Shown here: positions 33,330 through 43,285 of the stretch, piece after piece
How positions within the stretch are numbered: position 1 is the stretch's first letter
How the letters are laid out: every line of letters starts with the position of its first letter
Assembly (NCBI GenBank): GCA_947646735.1
Contig: CANTFK010000978.1
Span: 186,001 to 250,000, forward strand
Origin: Peronospora farinosa
Lineage: Eukaryota; Oomycota; Peronosporomycetes; Peronosporales; Peronosporaceae
DNA: 64,000 nucleotides
Reading direction: 5' to 3'
Notes under the pieces: model-generated
Database searches by the model: none
The model's input: only the letters and a program-made list of their open reading frames with translations
Told to the model about the DNA's origin: nothing
Made by a program: the position numbers and the translations under genes

Positions 33330-33990
33330 CGTAAGAGGAGCTCAATGTGACGCTTGTGTTTCGTACTATTGGTGACGATATTGTAGAGGTTGTACAGGAA
33401 TTGGATCTCCTTGTAGACGGTCACCACCTGATCGGACTTCCAACAATGGCAGACCATTTCCGTCTCAAGCTACAACCAAGTGCTCGTTGTGTTGCTACGT
33501 TCTACCGTGATGGATCTGAAGCTGACGACACGGCTTTAGCTTTGGGCACGCTCATCAAGGTACCATTCTCCACCAAGCTCGCGAAGGAAGGGGCCTACTC
33601 ACCCAACAACTGAGAGTGATTTCCGAATACTAGTCTATCCAGGAGACGCCTGAAGGTATGCTTGAAGGTGCTAGTATACTGGCACTTCGTGACTACTAGG
33701 AGTGGTGGAGCGCCCACGCCGAAAATGGCCAGTATGGAAAATTGCTGCTTTTTGATGAAGAGAAGACAAGGCAGTGATGAACGGCGATGTCGCTGTCGTT
33801 TTGACTATCACGTCGAGGCAAAGCACTCTCACATTGTGGACATGCGTGACGTGCGTTCAGGAGCTTCTGTGGGCTTTGAAAAGAGTTGTGGGAAGTATTT
33901 ATAGTGGATAGAGCTTTTGCAACCATCACGGAGTTAAAATTAATTCATTCGCTGTCCAAGATGTACACGGTGTAGCTTTGCTATGTCGAC
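33330..33990 (+). pseudogene. HAD-like conserved protein, unit 1, 5'-truncated
   Basis: Starts inside the gene at the duplication edge. A clean frame (33347-33613) reads TLVFRTIGDDIVEVVQELDL and RCVATFYRDGSEADDTALAL, then stops. Later frames read DMRDVRSGASVGFEKSCGKY. The same sequence with its 5' half is present at 45609 and 57783. Confidence 0.45.
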
Positions 33991-35780
33991 AGTGACTTGG
34001 GGCAGGAGAAACTTGACAGAGGTTTGTGTCTCAGACCTAGCTGATGATTTGCTTATTGTATTTTGCTTATCGCTTGCGCCAACCTTTTTCTTCGAGACCT
34101 CGTTTTCGGTGCTGCTTTTTCCTCTTCGAAGTCAGTTGTTCTTCCTCCTGCTCAACGATTCTCGTCTTTTCATTCCCCCCTTAGCGCCATCATCATCATC
34201 TTTTTTTCCGCGACTGAGAAAGAGCCTCACTACCGCCATGCTCTTCTTCGTTGCCATTACCCGTACTATCGGTGGCCGCCGCTGCTGCAGCAGCAGCAAC
34301 TCGTCGTTTTTTGTTGACGTGAGCTGATACGTGTTGCTGGCAATAAGGGTCGACACCTGCGTGCCGGGGTATGTTTTGATGGAGACTTGGTCATTTTACT
34401 TTCTTCACGTAACTTCGTGTCCGCTTCAGAAGCAGAGGCGTCAAGACTTTCCAAGCCACTCACTTCCTTGCTCGCAGACGCAGCAGATACAGATGCGACG
34501 TGCATGCATTTTCGAAAGCTGCGCGAAGAAAGAGAGGGAGCTGCAGAACCCGTACTATCACTGGCAATACCCGTGCGTTTTCGGATTCGCTTTGACGCGC
34601 GTTGGTGTAAAACGATTCAGGGTCAAGAAATTCTTCGTTGGCTGTCTTACTTCTCGACGCGTGAGATTTAAAGCAGTGGCCTTCATTGCTTGATCATCGT
34701 TCTCGTCTGCGAAACTCTTTTCTACCATGTCGTTATTGCTTTCTCATTGCAAACAGCTTCGTTCTCTTCTTTACGAGCCGCAGCCTCTATTTCCGCTTCA
34801 GCGTCTTCGCAAAGTGCAGCAATTCCACACCCTTTCGTCTCGCTTCAGGCTACTCGCGATACTCTCCATCCGTCACCACATGCTGACAAAAAAGATAAAT
34901 CGGTTCTGCAAACTGCATCCACTCAAAAATCACACCTTCTGCAACTCGATCCTTTATCTTTGTCAAGTTCACATGCTTCTCATCTTTTTCAGCCTACTTC
35001 TCTCCTTTTGTCAGTGTAAACATGGCTGGATCCATATCTTTGCTCTTTGCCACCAACAGAATCTTTGACAATAGATCCAGCAACATACTCATTCGTAACG
35101 TCTTTAAAACTCGCCATCGCAGTCTCCACCTCGTCCGTCTTCGCTTCGTTCTTTTTCACCCTATTTTTCTCTACCTCATTCTTCTCCACACTCTCTTCTT
35201 TCTCGACAACAATCTGCACAATCTCTTTCTCCTTAATCTCTATCTTTTTCTCTTTAACCTCCATTTTATTCTCTTCAATCTCTGTACGCTCTTCCAACTC
35301 TCCATTCTTCTTCTCTTCATTCTTCTTTTCATCTTCCATCATAGCATCCTTCTTCGCTTATATTGTCACCTTTACATCAGTAGCAGTACCATCTGTTCTA
35401 GGAGATGACGTCAGTGTGTCATCACTTGCTGACGATGACACATCACAATTGTCGAAATCTTCAAATCTTCTTCGAGGTCTCTTCCTCGGTCGTTTTCTCT
35501 CTTCTTTCACTCGTTCAATTGATGGATATATAACGTCTTGACATCTTAATCTTCTTCTTTCAAACTTTCTTTTTCTTCTTCTTGTTCTTCTTCTCGTCGT
35601 TTTGACGCTTTAAATTGATCCACAAGTGCCGCTAAATTCGATGCAATGGACGGGCCCAAACAGCAAAAAAAAGACCAAATGAAGCCTTTAAAAGAGGTGG
35701 TGTCCCCTGCAGTAACAGCTACTGCAAATTCTTTTGGAAGTTGAGGTTGAAGATTGCGACTTGCGATTAGTGTGAGCCGT
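33991..35780 (-). pseudogene. Decayed Lys/Glu-rich gene, unit 1
   Basis: Minus-strand pieces in several frames. In gene order they are: FAVAVTAGDTTSFKGFIWSF and DQFKASKRREEEQEEEKES (35580-35760), ERKRPRKRPRRRFEDFDN (about 35440-35510), and a 117-residue Lys/Glu coiled-coil-like frame at 34989-35342 (EKKIEIKEKEIVQI). Then come Ser-rich and basic tails with DPYCQQHVSAHVNKKRR (about 34290-34370), which resembles a short C..H zinc site. It could be a nuclear, chromatin-linked protein. Stops and frame changes separate the pieces, and no family is recognised with confidence. Nearly identical copies occur in units 2 and 3, carrying the same breaks. Confidence 0.35.
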
Positions 35781-35962
35781 CATCTGATCATGGATGGTCA
35801 ATGCAAGTGGGTAGTAGACAAGTTGACTATCGACCATCTATATCGAGATGGTTGGATCACAGAATGTTTGGAGAAAGGAGACAGGTAGACAAAAAGACAA
35901 AGCAATCAATATACAGAATCTTATCGCCTTCCTACTGCAACAAGCTTACTTGTTAACAGGTA

Positions 35963-36038
35963 ATGAGCCCAATGGCTAAAGAAACTGATGCGACTGCCAA
36001 GACATCAGAAGGTGTCGCACGATCTGCGCCAGGGCGTG
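35963..36038 (+). pseudogene. 5' end of second retroelement gag, unit 1
   Basis: ATG at 35963 opens MAKETDATAKTSEGVARSAP, which runs up to the left target duplication (GCGTG, 36034-36038) of element 3 and would continue in the 13-bp array and gag remains after 43923. Element 3 has thus split this gag. Confidence 0.5.
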
Positions 36039-36676
36039 TGTAACGAGGTTACACGACGGTTGTAGCGTCTTTCCGAGAGTTTACGGTTAAACTCCCTTTT
36101 GTATTGCATATAATGCATTATTATACTTCTCTTTAGAGAGGTATTAAGTATGAGCGTTAAGATACGGTATTCGGTAATACCGTATCTTATCGATTGAGAT
36201 TCGATAAATCGATAACGCTGTACTAAGTACATCATACACAGATGTTTAGACGATACGTCGTCCAATAGCAAAGTCTGCATATAATAATTACTATTATAGT
36301 AATTAACCTAGTGTAGTGTACTTAGAGTAGGACTATTCATAAAATCTTAAAGCATAAATAAAATCAGTTCTCCTTTTGAGTTTAAGATCGCAAGTCGTTC
36401 TGACTTGTTCTCTTGTGCACTTCGTGCGTTGGTTCTCTGAACCTTAAAGCTTCTAGCTTGTTCTTGCACTCTGTGCGTTGGTTCTCTGAACCTTAAGCTT
36501 ATTGCTTGCTGACTAAAAGTCTCTCCTACTTCCTTAGAACAGGGTGACTTTAAGTCGTTTAACTAGTTTCTTAGAGCTAAGTGGCTTTTAGCCTTAACTC
36601 TATTTAGTTCCCTAGAACTAAGAGGCTTCCAGCCGAAAGTCTTCCTCTGACTAAAGAGCTGTGCAGCTGCGCTACA
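36039..36676 (+). repeat. 5' LTR, element 3 unit 1
   Basis: 638 bp, TGTAACGAGG...CTGCGCTACA. It contains a perfect 13-bp hairpin at 36159-36188 and two copies of GCGTTGGTTCTCTGAACCTT. The primer-binding site follows. Confidence 0.95.
36159..36188. repeat. LTR hairpin, 13-bp stem with CGGT loop
   Basis: AAGATACGGTATT and AATACCGTATCTT are perfect reverse complements around the four bases CGGT. It is preserved in the other four LTR copies of this family in the window. Confidence 0.9.
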
Positions 36677-36695
36677 CTTGGTAGCACTTGTAGTC
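36677..36695 (+). other. Primer-binding site, element 3 unit 1
   Basis: CTTGGTAGCACTTGTAGTC directly follows the LTR. The core TGGTAGCACT is shared with elements 1 and 2. Identical sites follow the LTRs at 49335 and 61505. Confidence 0.65.
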
Positions 36696-36735
36696 AATCC
36701 TACATATGAATCTTAAAGACTGACCCTCTGTGAGG

Positions 36736-37736
36736 ATGGAGAATCAAAATCACCTTTCCGAGGCACAACGACTCGCCTTAGATAATATATCGGCGTTCGT
36801 CGGGCCCGATCAAATCGAGGCCCTTTTGGCCCAAGGCCCGAGGTTATAAATGCTCGTCTTGAGGCCTTTATGCGTTATGAAGCAACGCTCCTCGGTCAGG
36901 CCCATGACCAGGCAGCGTCAGCTGCGCCTACACAGTACATTCCAGTACCTGTGCCCGATGCAGAGCCAAAGGCTCGCCCACTTGTTTTAAATGTAAAGAC
37001 CTTTGAGGGAAAGGAGGGAGAAAATCTTCTCCTCTGGATCCGAGAAGTTGAAATGGCAATGGTTGCCGCCATGCTTGTATCAGATAAGCAACGAGTTGGC
37101 TTGGCCATTTCGAAGCTCGGTGGAAGAGCTAGAGAGTGGGCTCTAACGAGCGATGTCTCTGTGATTGCTGCATTCCCCACCTGGGAAATGCTTAAAAAGC
37201 AATAAACTTGTGTGTTTGCACCGCCTAATCAGGCTTATCGTGTGCGCTCACGTTTCCTAGCTACCCGACAGGGTAAGAAAGAATTGTCGGACAATGTCCA
37301 AGAGTTGAGAACTCTCATTGCTGCTATGCAGCAGGACCCACTGGCAGAGGAAGTCCGAGTAACCATTTTTATGGAAGGACTTCGCACTGGGGTCGCCAGG
37401 ACGGAAGTTTTCCGTGTCCAGCCTTCGACGTTCGAGGAGGCAGTAAGCATAGCGTTTAACGCTGAAATTAATTTTAAATCTGCTCGATATGGTCTGCCCT
37501 GGTATCAATTAAATACCTCTAACAGGGCGGAACCCATGGACCTCAGTCAAGCTGAAGAAGCTGAGCGTCAAGCTGCTGAGCAGCAAGGTAACATCCGTAG
37601 ATGTTACATGTGCGAAAGCACTAGGCATCTCCGCCCTAGCTGTCCGTTGCGAAAGCAACGTTCAAATCGGCAGAGCCGAAACCCTGCTCCTAGCCAAAAG
37701 GCGAGCACGGCAGGGGAAAACGTCAACTCCCAGTAG
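36736..37736 (+). pseudogene. Gag polyprotein, element 3 unit 1 (broken)
   Basis: ATG at 36736. A one-base deletion near 36840 shifts the frame compared with unit 3. The core then reads [19 protein letters not shown] and REWALTSD and ends at an in-frame TAA (37203-37205) shared by all three units. After it the same frame continues FAPPNQAYRVRSRFLATRQG, then the zinc knuckle CYMCESTRHLRPSC (CX2CX4HX4C, complete), and stops at 37736. Confidence 0.85.
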
Positions 37737-37822
37737 GCACGGGGCGCCCTACTGGAAAAGAACTAAATTCTGTTAGATCTTTAGGAGGTAAAGGTAAACA
37801 GGGCTTAGCCCCAGGTGGTTCT

Positions 37823-38859
37823 GTGGATGCTCCCATAGAACAAGATTACAAGCCAGGCTTGTTGGTTGTGTCGGCAACTGTTAAGAGTTTTGAGAAACCA
37901 TGGTCAATTTTAATTGACTCAGAGGCGTCAGGTAATTATGTCCGACGTCGTTCCCTTGAAGGGAGTCAGCTTTATGCTGAGGCGCTAGAAGCGCAAGAGG
38001 GTCACAGTATAATTGTGCGTCTCGCAACAGGTGTACGTGTCACCGTTCCTAAAGTTCCGTTGAACTTAGGTGTGAAGTTCTTAGACTTCAATAGCGTTGA
38101 ACGCTGTCTTGTCCTAGATTTGGACTCGAGATATGATCTCATTCTCGGTATGTCCTGGCTGGAACGCCATGAGCCGTGGATCGATTGGAGATCCAAAACT
38201 TTAGGCGCAACGCGCAATGTTCCTAGCGAAGCTTTGGAGAGTCATGAACCCACCTTCGCTAGAAAAAAAAGTGCTATTGGCGCGAGCCATTAACTGATTC
38301 AGTTAGTGTGCTGGACATTGGATTGTCTGAGCTGATAAACTCCGATGTCAACAATAATAGTGTCGAACAGAGCTCAATGACACTTAGTGGAACGGCACGT
38401 ACTCCGTTGAGTGATACTCAAATTAATATTGAGACACTAGATGTCGGTAATGACATCGGCTCTCGTATAGAGCAAGTGAAGGTCTATGACCTTGTTAGTG
38501 ATATTGGCTGTAAATGCGATTCACTGGATGTCGGTAATGACATCGGCTCTCGTATAGAGCAAGTGAAGGTTGATGACCTTGTTAGTGAGGTCACTGGTAC
38601 TAGTGACTCACTGGATGTCGGTAATGACATCGGCTCTCGTATAGAGCAAGTGAAGGTTGATGACCTTGTTAGTGAGGTCACTGATACTAGTGACCCACTG
38701 GATGTCGATATTGACATCGGCCCTCGCATAGGGCAGTTGAATGTCAAGGGATCGGTTGACCTTGGGGATGATGACTTTGAAGAGTACGGTCTCGTCAATG
38801 AGACGGCAGCGTCGCCAGATGGCGGCTGCGAGACGCAAAGCGTCTGTTTTATCGCATAG
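37823..38859 (+). pseudogene. Protease and repeat linker, element 3 unit 1 (broken)
   Basis: The protease domain has the active site LIDSEASGNY, in which Gly of the usual DSGAS is replaced by Glu (unit 3 keeps Gly), then SRYDLILGMSWLERHEPWID. A one-base change in an A run near 38268 shifts the frame. The linker follows with three full and one degenerate 87-bp repeat (LDVGNDIGSRIEQVKVDDLV), one fewer than in units 2 and 3, and an 11-base deletion near 38772. Confidence 0.85.
38439..38772 (+). repeat. 87-bp coding repeat in protease-RT linker, unit 1
   Basis: Period 87 bases (29 codons), core peptide LDVGNDIGSRIEQVKV; about four copies, the last degenerate. Units 2 and 3 have about five. Confidence 0.9.
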
Positions 38860-38875
38860 TAATGTCAGTGACTAG

Positions 38876-40096
38876 TTGTACACCCTGGTCAACGGAGTGA
38901 CAGGTGATGTAGATGGTGAGGTTGAACTTGAGGCCCTCCCATCACTAAATGTTTTTTTAGAGCTAGACGAAATGTCTGTGGATGAATTTCATCAGGCCTT
39001 GAAGGCAGGTGCTCTATCCGATATGGTGGTCATTCGACCTAACCTCGAGCTGAACTCATCCTCGCTTGTCGATGAGACAGTCCTTGAAGATACAAAAGCG
39101 GCACTAAGTGCACGTAGTGGGACATCTATTCTGAAGGACCCTTCAGATCCCTACTATCCTTTAGTAAAGGAGTTCCAGGACGTGGTGTGTCACGATCCAC
39201 CGTCGGTTCTACCACCTGATAGGGGTGTACGTCATGAAATTGACTTGGTTCCCGGAACCAAATACTGCGTAACACGGCAGTGGCCTTTACCAAAAGAACA
39301 GTGTGACGTCATTGACGAGTTCTTTCGTGCAAAGCACGCGGCGGGCATGGTGCGCGAGAGTAAATCTCCGCACTCGACACCCACTTTCTGTGTTAAGAAA
39401 CCGAATGGTAAATGGCGTATCGTTCATGCTTATAATAAGCTCAATGCAGCCACTATACCTGCACAGACGCCAATACCTAGAAAGGATGTTCTTCAGAACA
39501 ATATGGTCGGTTGTACCATGTACAGTGCGCTCGGCTTAGTCGATGGTTATTATCAATTGCTCATGCGAGCTAGTGATATTCCGCTTAATGCTGTTAGTAC
39601 TCCGAGCGGTATGCTCTGGGAGTGGTTAGTGATGACCCAAGGGCTATCTATTGCTCCGGCTACGTTTAACCGGTTGGTGACGCACTTGTTTCGACCCCAT
39701 CGAAGTTATGCACAGACGTACTTCGATGACATTTTTGTCCATAGTCGAGCTGAACATGGGCGGTCAGATATTGAGAACCATATTGTTCATTTACGAGCTG
39801 TGCTCGAGTTATATGCTAATGCATCTAAGTGCATCTTCGGGACCGAAGAGATTCCCTTTCTAGGGTGCTTCATTGGGAAACGGGGCCTACGAGCGGATCC
39901 CGCCAAGATCAAAGCCATAGTCGATGGGGCTGTTCCACAGTCTCAGAAGGACTTGCGTAAATGGCTTGGCCTTGCCAATTACTTACACAAGTACAGCGAG
40001 AATTACGCTGATATGGCTCGGCCGTTATCCAATCTCCTTAAAAGGATGTGGAATGGTGTTGGCACGCCGAACACGAGGATGCTATTCAAGCGGTGA
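38876..40096 (+). pseudogene. Reverse transcriptase, element 3 unit 1 (catalytic Asp lost)
   Basis: Follows the protease frame in phase after a TAG at 38873-38875 shared by all units. The domain runs from [20 protein letters not shown] through [11 protein letters not shown] to YFDDIFVHS and the thumb [20 protein letters not shown]. In motif A the catalytic Asp is Gly ([12 protein letters not shown]), while unit 2 keeps [13 protein letters not shown] one-base deletion near 40044 in an A run ends the frame before RNase H. Confidence 0.88.
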
Positions 40097-40620
40097 AGGA
40101 TAGCCTTTTTCATGATCCTATTTTGGCTTTGCCAGACCCTGATCGACCGTTTAGCGTCGTCTGTGACGCGTCGGATTTTGCCATTGGCAGTGCTCTGTTA
40201 CAAACAGATGATGAAGGCCGTGAGCGCGTAATCGCTTTTGAATCTCGCCAGCTGAAAGCTGCAGAAAAGAACTATTCAGTTCATGACAAAGAGCTACTTG
40301 CGATGAAGTATGCTCTTGTCAAATTCAGAGTTCATCTGCTGGGCTCAAAGCCTTTTGTGATCTATACCGATCATGCGTCGTTACGCACTGCGACTCAGTC
40401 GCCGCATCTCTCGCAGAGAATGGCCAGATGGCTGTCATTCTTTGCCGAATATAATTTCGAGGTGAAGTATGAGCCTGGCAAGGAAAATGCTTTGGCTGAT
40501 GCGTTGTCACGCAGACCTGACTATGAGCTTGCTCATGTTACGAAGTTGTCGTCTTCGATCTTTGATCTAATTCGTACAGCTTACGTTGAAGACTATCATT
40601 GTGTAGGCTTTTGGCAGTGA
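40048..40620 (+). pseudogene. RNase H, element 3 unit 1
   Basis: An open frame, +1 to the RT frame, with the RNase H domain complete: VVCDASDFAIGSALLQ, SVHDKELLAMKYAL, YTDHASLRTATQ, ending GKENALADALSRRPDYELAH. A TGA at 40618 stops it in the linker to the integrase. The domain degrades the RNA strand of the RNA-DNA hybrid. Confidence 0.85.
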
Positions 40621-40639
40621 CGAGTTAAATAATCGGACA

Positions 40640-41880
40640 TTAAATTGTCGGCACGATTACGTGCGAGCCTTCATCGATATTCTATCGATGAGGGGCTGTT
40701 GTACTATCGTAAAGATGTAGCGGATCCTCCGCGTATTGTGGTTCTTCATGACGAGGATCTGAGGTATCGTATTCTCTAAGAGGTACATGACACCGCCATC
40801 GGGGGTCATTTGGGTCGTGAAAAGACCTATGGGGCAGTATGCCAAAGTTATTGGTGACCCAAATTATATAAATGGGTGAACACATATGTGCGTACGTGTA
40901 AAACGTGTCAACGGGTGAAACCCTCGCCCCATTCGGCAGCGCCGCTGGCTAGTTTGCCTATTCCCACTGGGTGCTGGGAGTCCATTAGTATGGACTTTGT
41001 ATTTGGCCTACCGAAAGATTCGCATGACAATACAGGTATTGTGGCCTATGTTGACCGCTTGAGCAAGATGGCTCACTTAGCGGCTGTGCCAGATTCGATC
41101 GATGGTGTGGGTACAGCGGAGATGTTTATCGATCGTGTGTTTCGCCAACATGGCTTGCCAGTGGCAATTGTTTCTGATCGTGATCCTCGTTTCACGAGTA
41201 AATTTTGGAAGTCCGTCTTCCAGGTGCTGGGGACCCGTTTGGACATGTCCACAGCAGATCATCCGCAGACTGATGGTCAAACCGAACGCGTGAATCGCGT
41301 TGTTGAAGATATCCTACGCAGCGTTTGTGCTGAAACACCTAAGCGATGGAGCGCTATGCTCCATGTAGTTGAGTTTGCACTCGATAATTTCGTGCACGCC
41401 TCTACCGGCTACACTCCATTCTATGTCAATGGTCTCACACACCCACGCGTTCCGTTAACGCTACCACCGAGTGGTTCAGGGCTTGGTGGGGGAGAGGTTG
41501 CCGATCGGCTTGCTGATGTCAGCCCTAATACTGTTAAGAAACAGGCAAATGCGTTTCTCGCAACGCCACTAAATGTCTTACGACATGTGCAAGATGCAAT
41601 GGCTGATAGTCAAGATAAACAAAAGGAATATGCAAATGCGAAAGGCAGAGGTTGTATTAATGATTATGAGGTCGGAGATCAAGTATTATTGAATGCTAAA
41701 AATCTACCTACCAATGTAGTATCCGCTGTCTTTAAGACGAAGTTGCGTCCGCGCTTTATCGGACCCTTTACGGTCATTGCCAAGAAAGGCACAGCGTATA
41801 CGCTTAATTTGCCGTGCAAATTGCGTACACATCCTGTGTTCTACGTCGGCATGCTGAAACCATATCGGGATCCGTCCTAA
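40640..41880 (+). pseudogene. Integrase, element 3 unit 1
   Basis: The zinc-binding part (GGHLGREKTYGAVCQSYW, CKTCQRVKP) is interrupted by a TAA near 40779 and a TGA (Trp expected) near 40855. From 40876 the frame is open. The core carries MDFVFGLPKDS, AIVSDRDPRFTSKFW and TADHPQTDGQTERVNRV, a full DDE triad with the usual 35 residues between the second Asp and Glu. The end holds the GPF/Y-type module (RPRFIGPFTVIAKKGTAYTL, THPVFYVGMLKPYRDP). Confidence 0.9.
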
Positions 41881-42059
41881 ATAGACGCTAAGGCGCTTGC
41901 GCCGAGCCCATTGGCATTGTCGCGGGACGAAGCATCTGCGCCAACATGTCAAGCTGACCCTGCACTCGGATTCGACTCTCTTCCAGGGACTCGAGGCGAT
42001 AATTAATCGAATGCACAGTCTCACGGAGAGACTGCACCTCTTGAGGTAGCTCGGCATGA

Positions 42060-42314
42060 GCTTGTGTCGGTATACCGTCCCCCTCCGGCTTTGCTTGATG
42101 GACAGGGGAACCTTCAGTTCCATGTTGAATGCTGTTGCAGAAACGTCGCCGCCGTGGTCAAAACCAGTATCTGGTGAAGTGGCAGGGTTATCCCGAGTCG
42201 TGGAATTCATGGGAGCTTGAGACTACCCTTCGGCAGGACTGCCCATACGCCGTGGACGTTTTTGAGCGTCGTGCGCAGGGTTTGCCTGTTGGCGCTGACG
42301 CTTCTCACCAGTAA
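42060..42314 (+). pseudogene. Chromodomain, element 3 unit 1
   Basis: After a frame change and a stop near 42003, the frame reads LDGQGNLQFHVE and, after another shift, LLQKRRRRGQNQYLVKWQGY and PESWNSWELE. The aromatic residues of a chromodomain are present. It would guide integration to chromatin. Confidence 0.75.
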
Positions 42315-43173
42315 TGGTGAGGGTAGGCGGGTTAGCGACCTTGGCCTGTCGTGGACTCGCGGCTACAGGGGTAGCCGAAACATTGGGCTGCTGGGTAGCA
42401 GACGCATAATGCGTTCGTTGAGACTTCAATTTTCCCCGGGCCTTCAATTTAGCTTAATCGTAACGCATCTTCCGCTCGAGTCGAACATCTGCCACATCGG
42501 CGCTTGCCCTAGGACCCACATGCTGCTTAAACGTCGCGCATAATGCGCCCAGCGGCTGAAAGCCGTGTCTTCTTCGTCCTTGGTTTCCCCCGCGAACAGA
42601 AGGATGGGAACACCCTTTATTGGAGGAACTGGCGCACCGCGCACTTTCCTGTTAAGGCGTGCCAAGTATTGGCTTTGTGTAGTGATGTGGGGTTCCAGAT
42701 ATTGTTGTCGAAGTGCCGTGCGCGTGGCAGCATCCTCAGGTGAAATGGCCTCAGGCCCAATGGTTATACTAAAAAGGGAATGCCCAGACGCTTTCTTTAG
42801 GCGTTCTATCACCGTAGGTGGCTTAAACCTGTACTGTCGGTGGTCCTGCAGTCTCGTCATATTCTTCGTCCGGCGCTTGGCGCCTTCCTCTTGGTCGATG
42901 GTCTGCTGTTGCCGCTCGTCGAGTGGGTTGGTAACCGTTACCGTTGATGATACGTCAGGCGGGTCACGTAACGCTGTTAGCGCATCTGCAGCACCACGTT
43001 CAGGGAACGGATTCGGTGGATTCGATGACTAGTGTCATCTTCACCCGTGAGGGTTGCTTAAGGCGATCCATCAGGTCCCACAAAGACGGTGTCACTTTCG
43101 TAATCAACCGCTTCGTCAGGGTCACCTTTGATAAGGTTCCGTAGAGTCTGTGACTCACTGCCAGGAGGCGTCA
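42223..43173 (-). pseudogene. Long antisense ORF, element 3 unit 1
   Basis: Read on the minus strand, an almost continuous frame of about 310 codons runs from ATG at 43173 to a stop at 42223, between the chromodomain and the 3' LTR. It begins MTPPGSESQTLRNLIKGDPD, with DYESDTVFVGPDGSP. After a break near 43035-43060 it continues ALRDPPDVSSTVTVTNPLDE, FKPPTVIERLKKASGHSLFS, YLARLNRKVRGAPVPPIKG and FAGETKDEEDTAF, and ends in a basic tail (HDAQKRPRRMGSPAEG). A one-base loss near 42510 shifts unit 1 relative to unit 2. No known domain is recognised. The sense strand here has only the chromodomain end. Confidence 0.5.
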
Positions 43174-43270
43174 TGCTGTGTGATGTGAACAAACCGTGAG
43201 GTTTTAAGTGTTCGATAAAGCACTACCTCTATGAGGAAAATTGTCGAGTGACATTCTATGGGAACGTCAG

Positions 43271-43285
43271 TCTGGTGGGGGAGGG
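43271..43285 (+). other. Polypurine tract, element 3 unit 1
   Basis: TGGTGGGGGAGGG lies directly before the 3' LTR. The same tract precedes the LTR at 56045. Confidence 0.7.

Noticed and set aside
35022..35541. Plus-strand Phe/Ser/Leu-rich frames of 128-164 codons (also at 47681 and 59852)
   Set aside because: They are the complement of the Lys/Glu-rich minus-strand frame (AAG/GAG read backwards) and show no domain.
36005..36280. Minus-strand frame of 91 codons inside the LTR, repeated in all LTRs
   Set aside because: It lies wholly in the LTR and covers the hairpin; no known LTR protein matches, so it is treated as chance.
41704..42210. Minus-strand frame of 168 codons over the integrase end (also at 54462)
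   Set aside because: It overlaps the conserved GPF/Y module on the plus strand and has no protein-like motif, unlike the antisense frame farther downstream.
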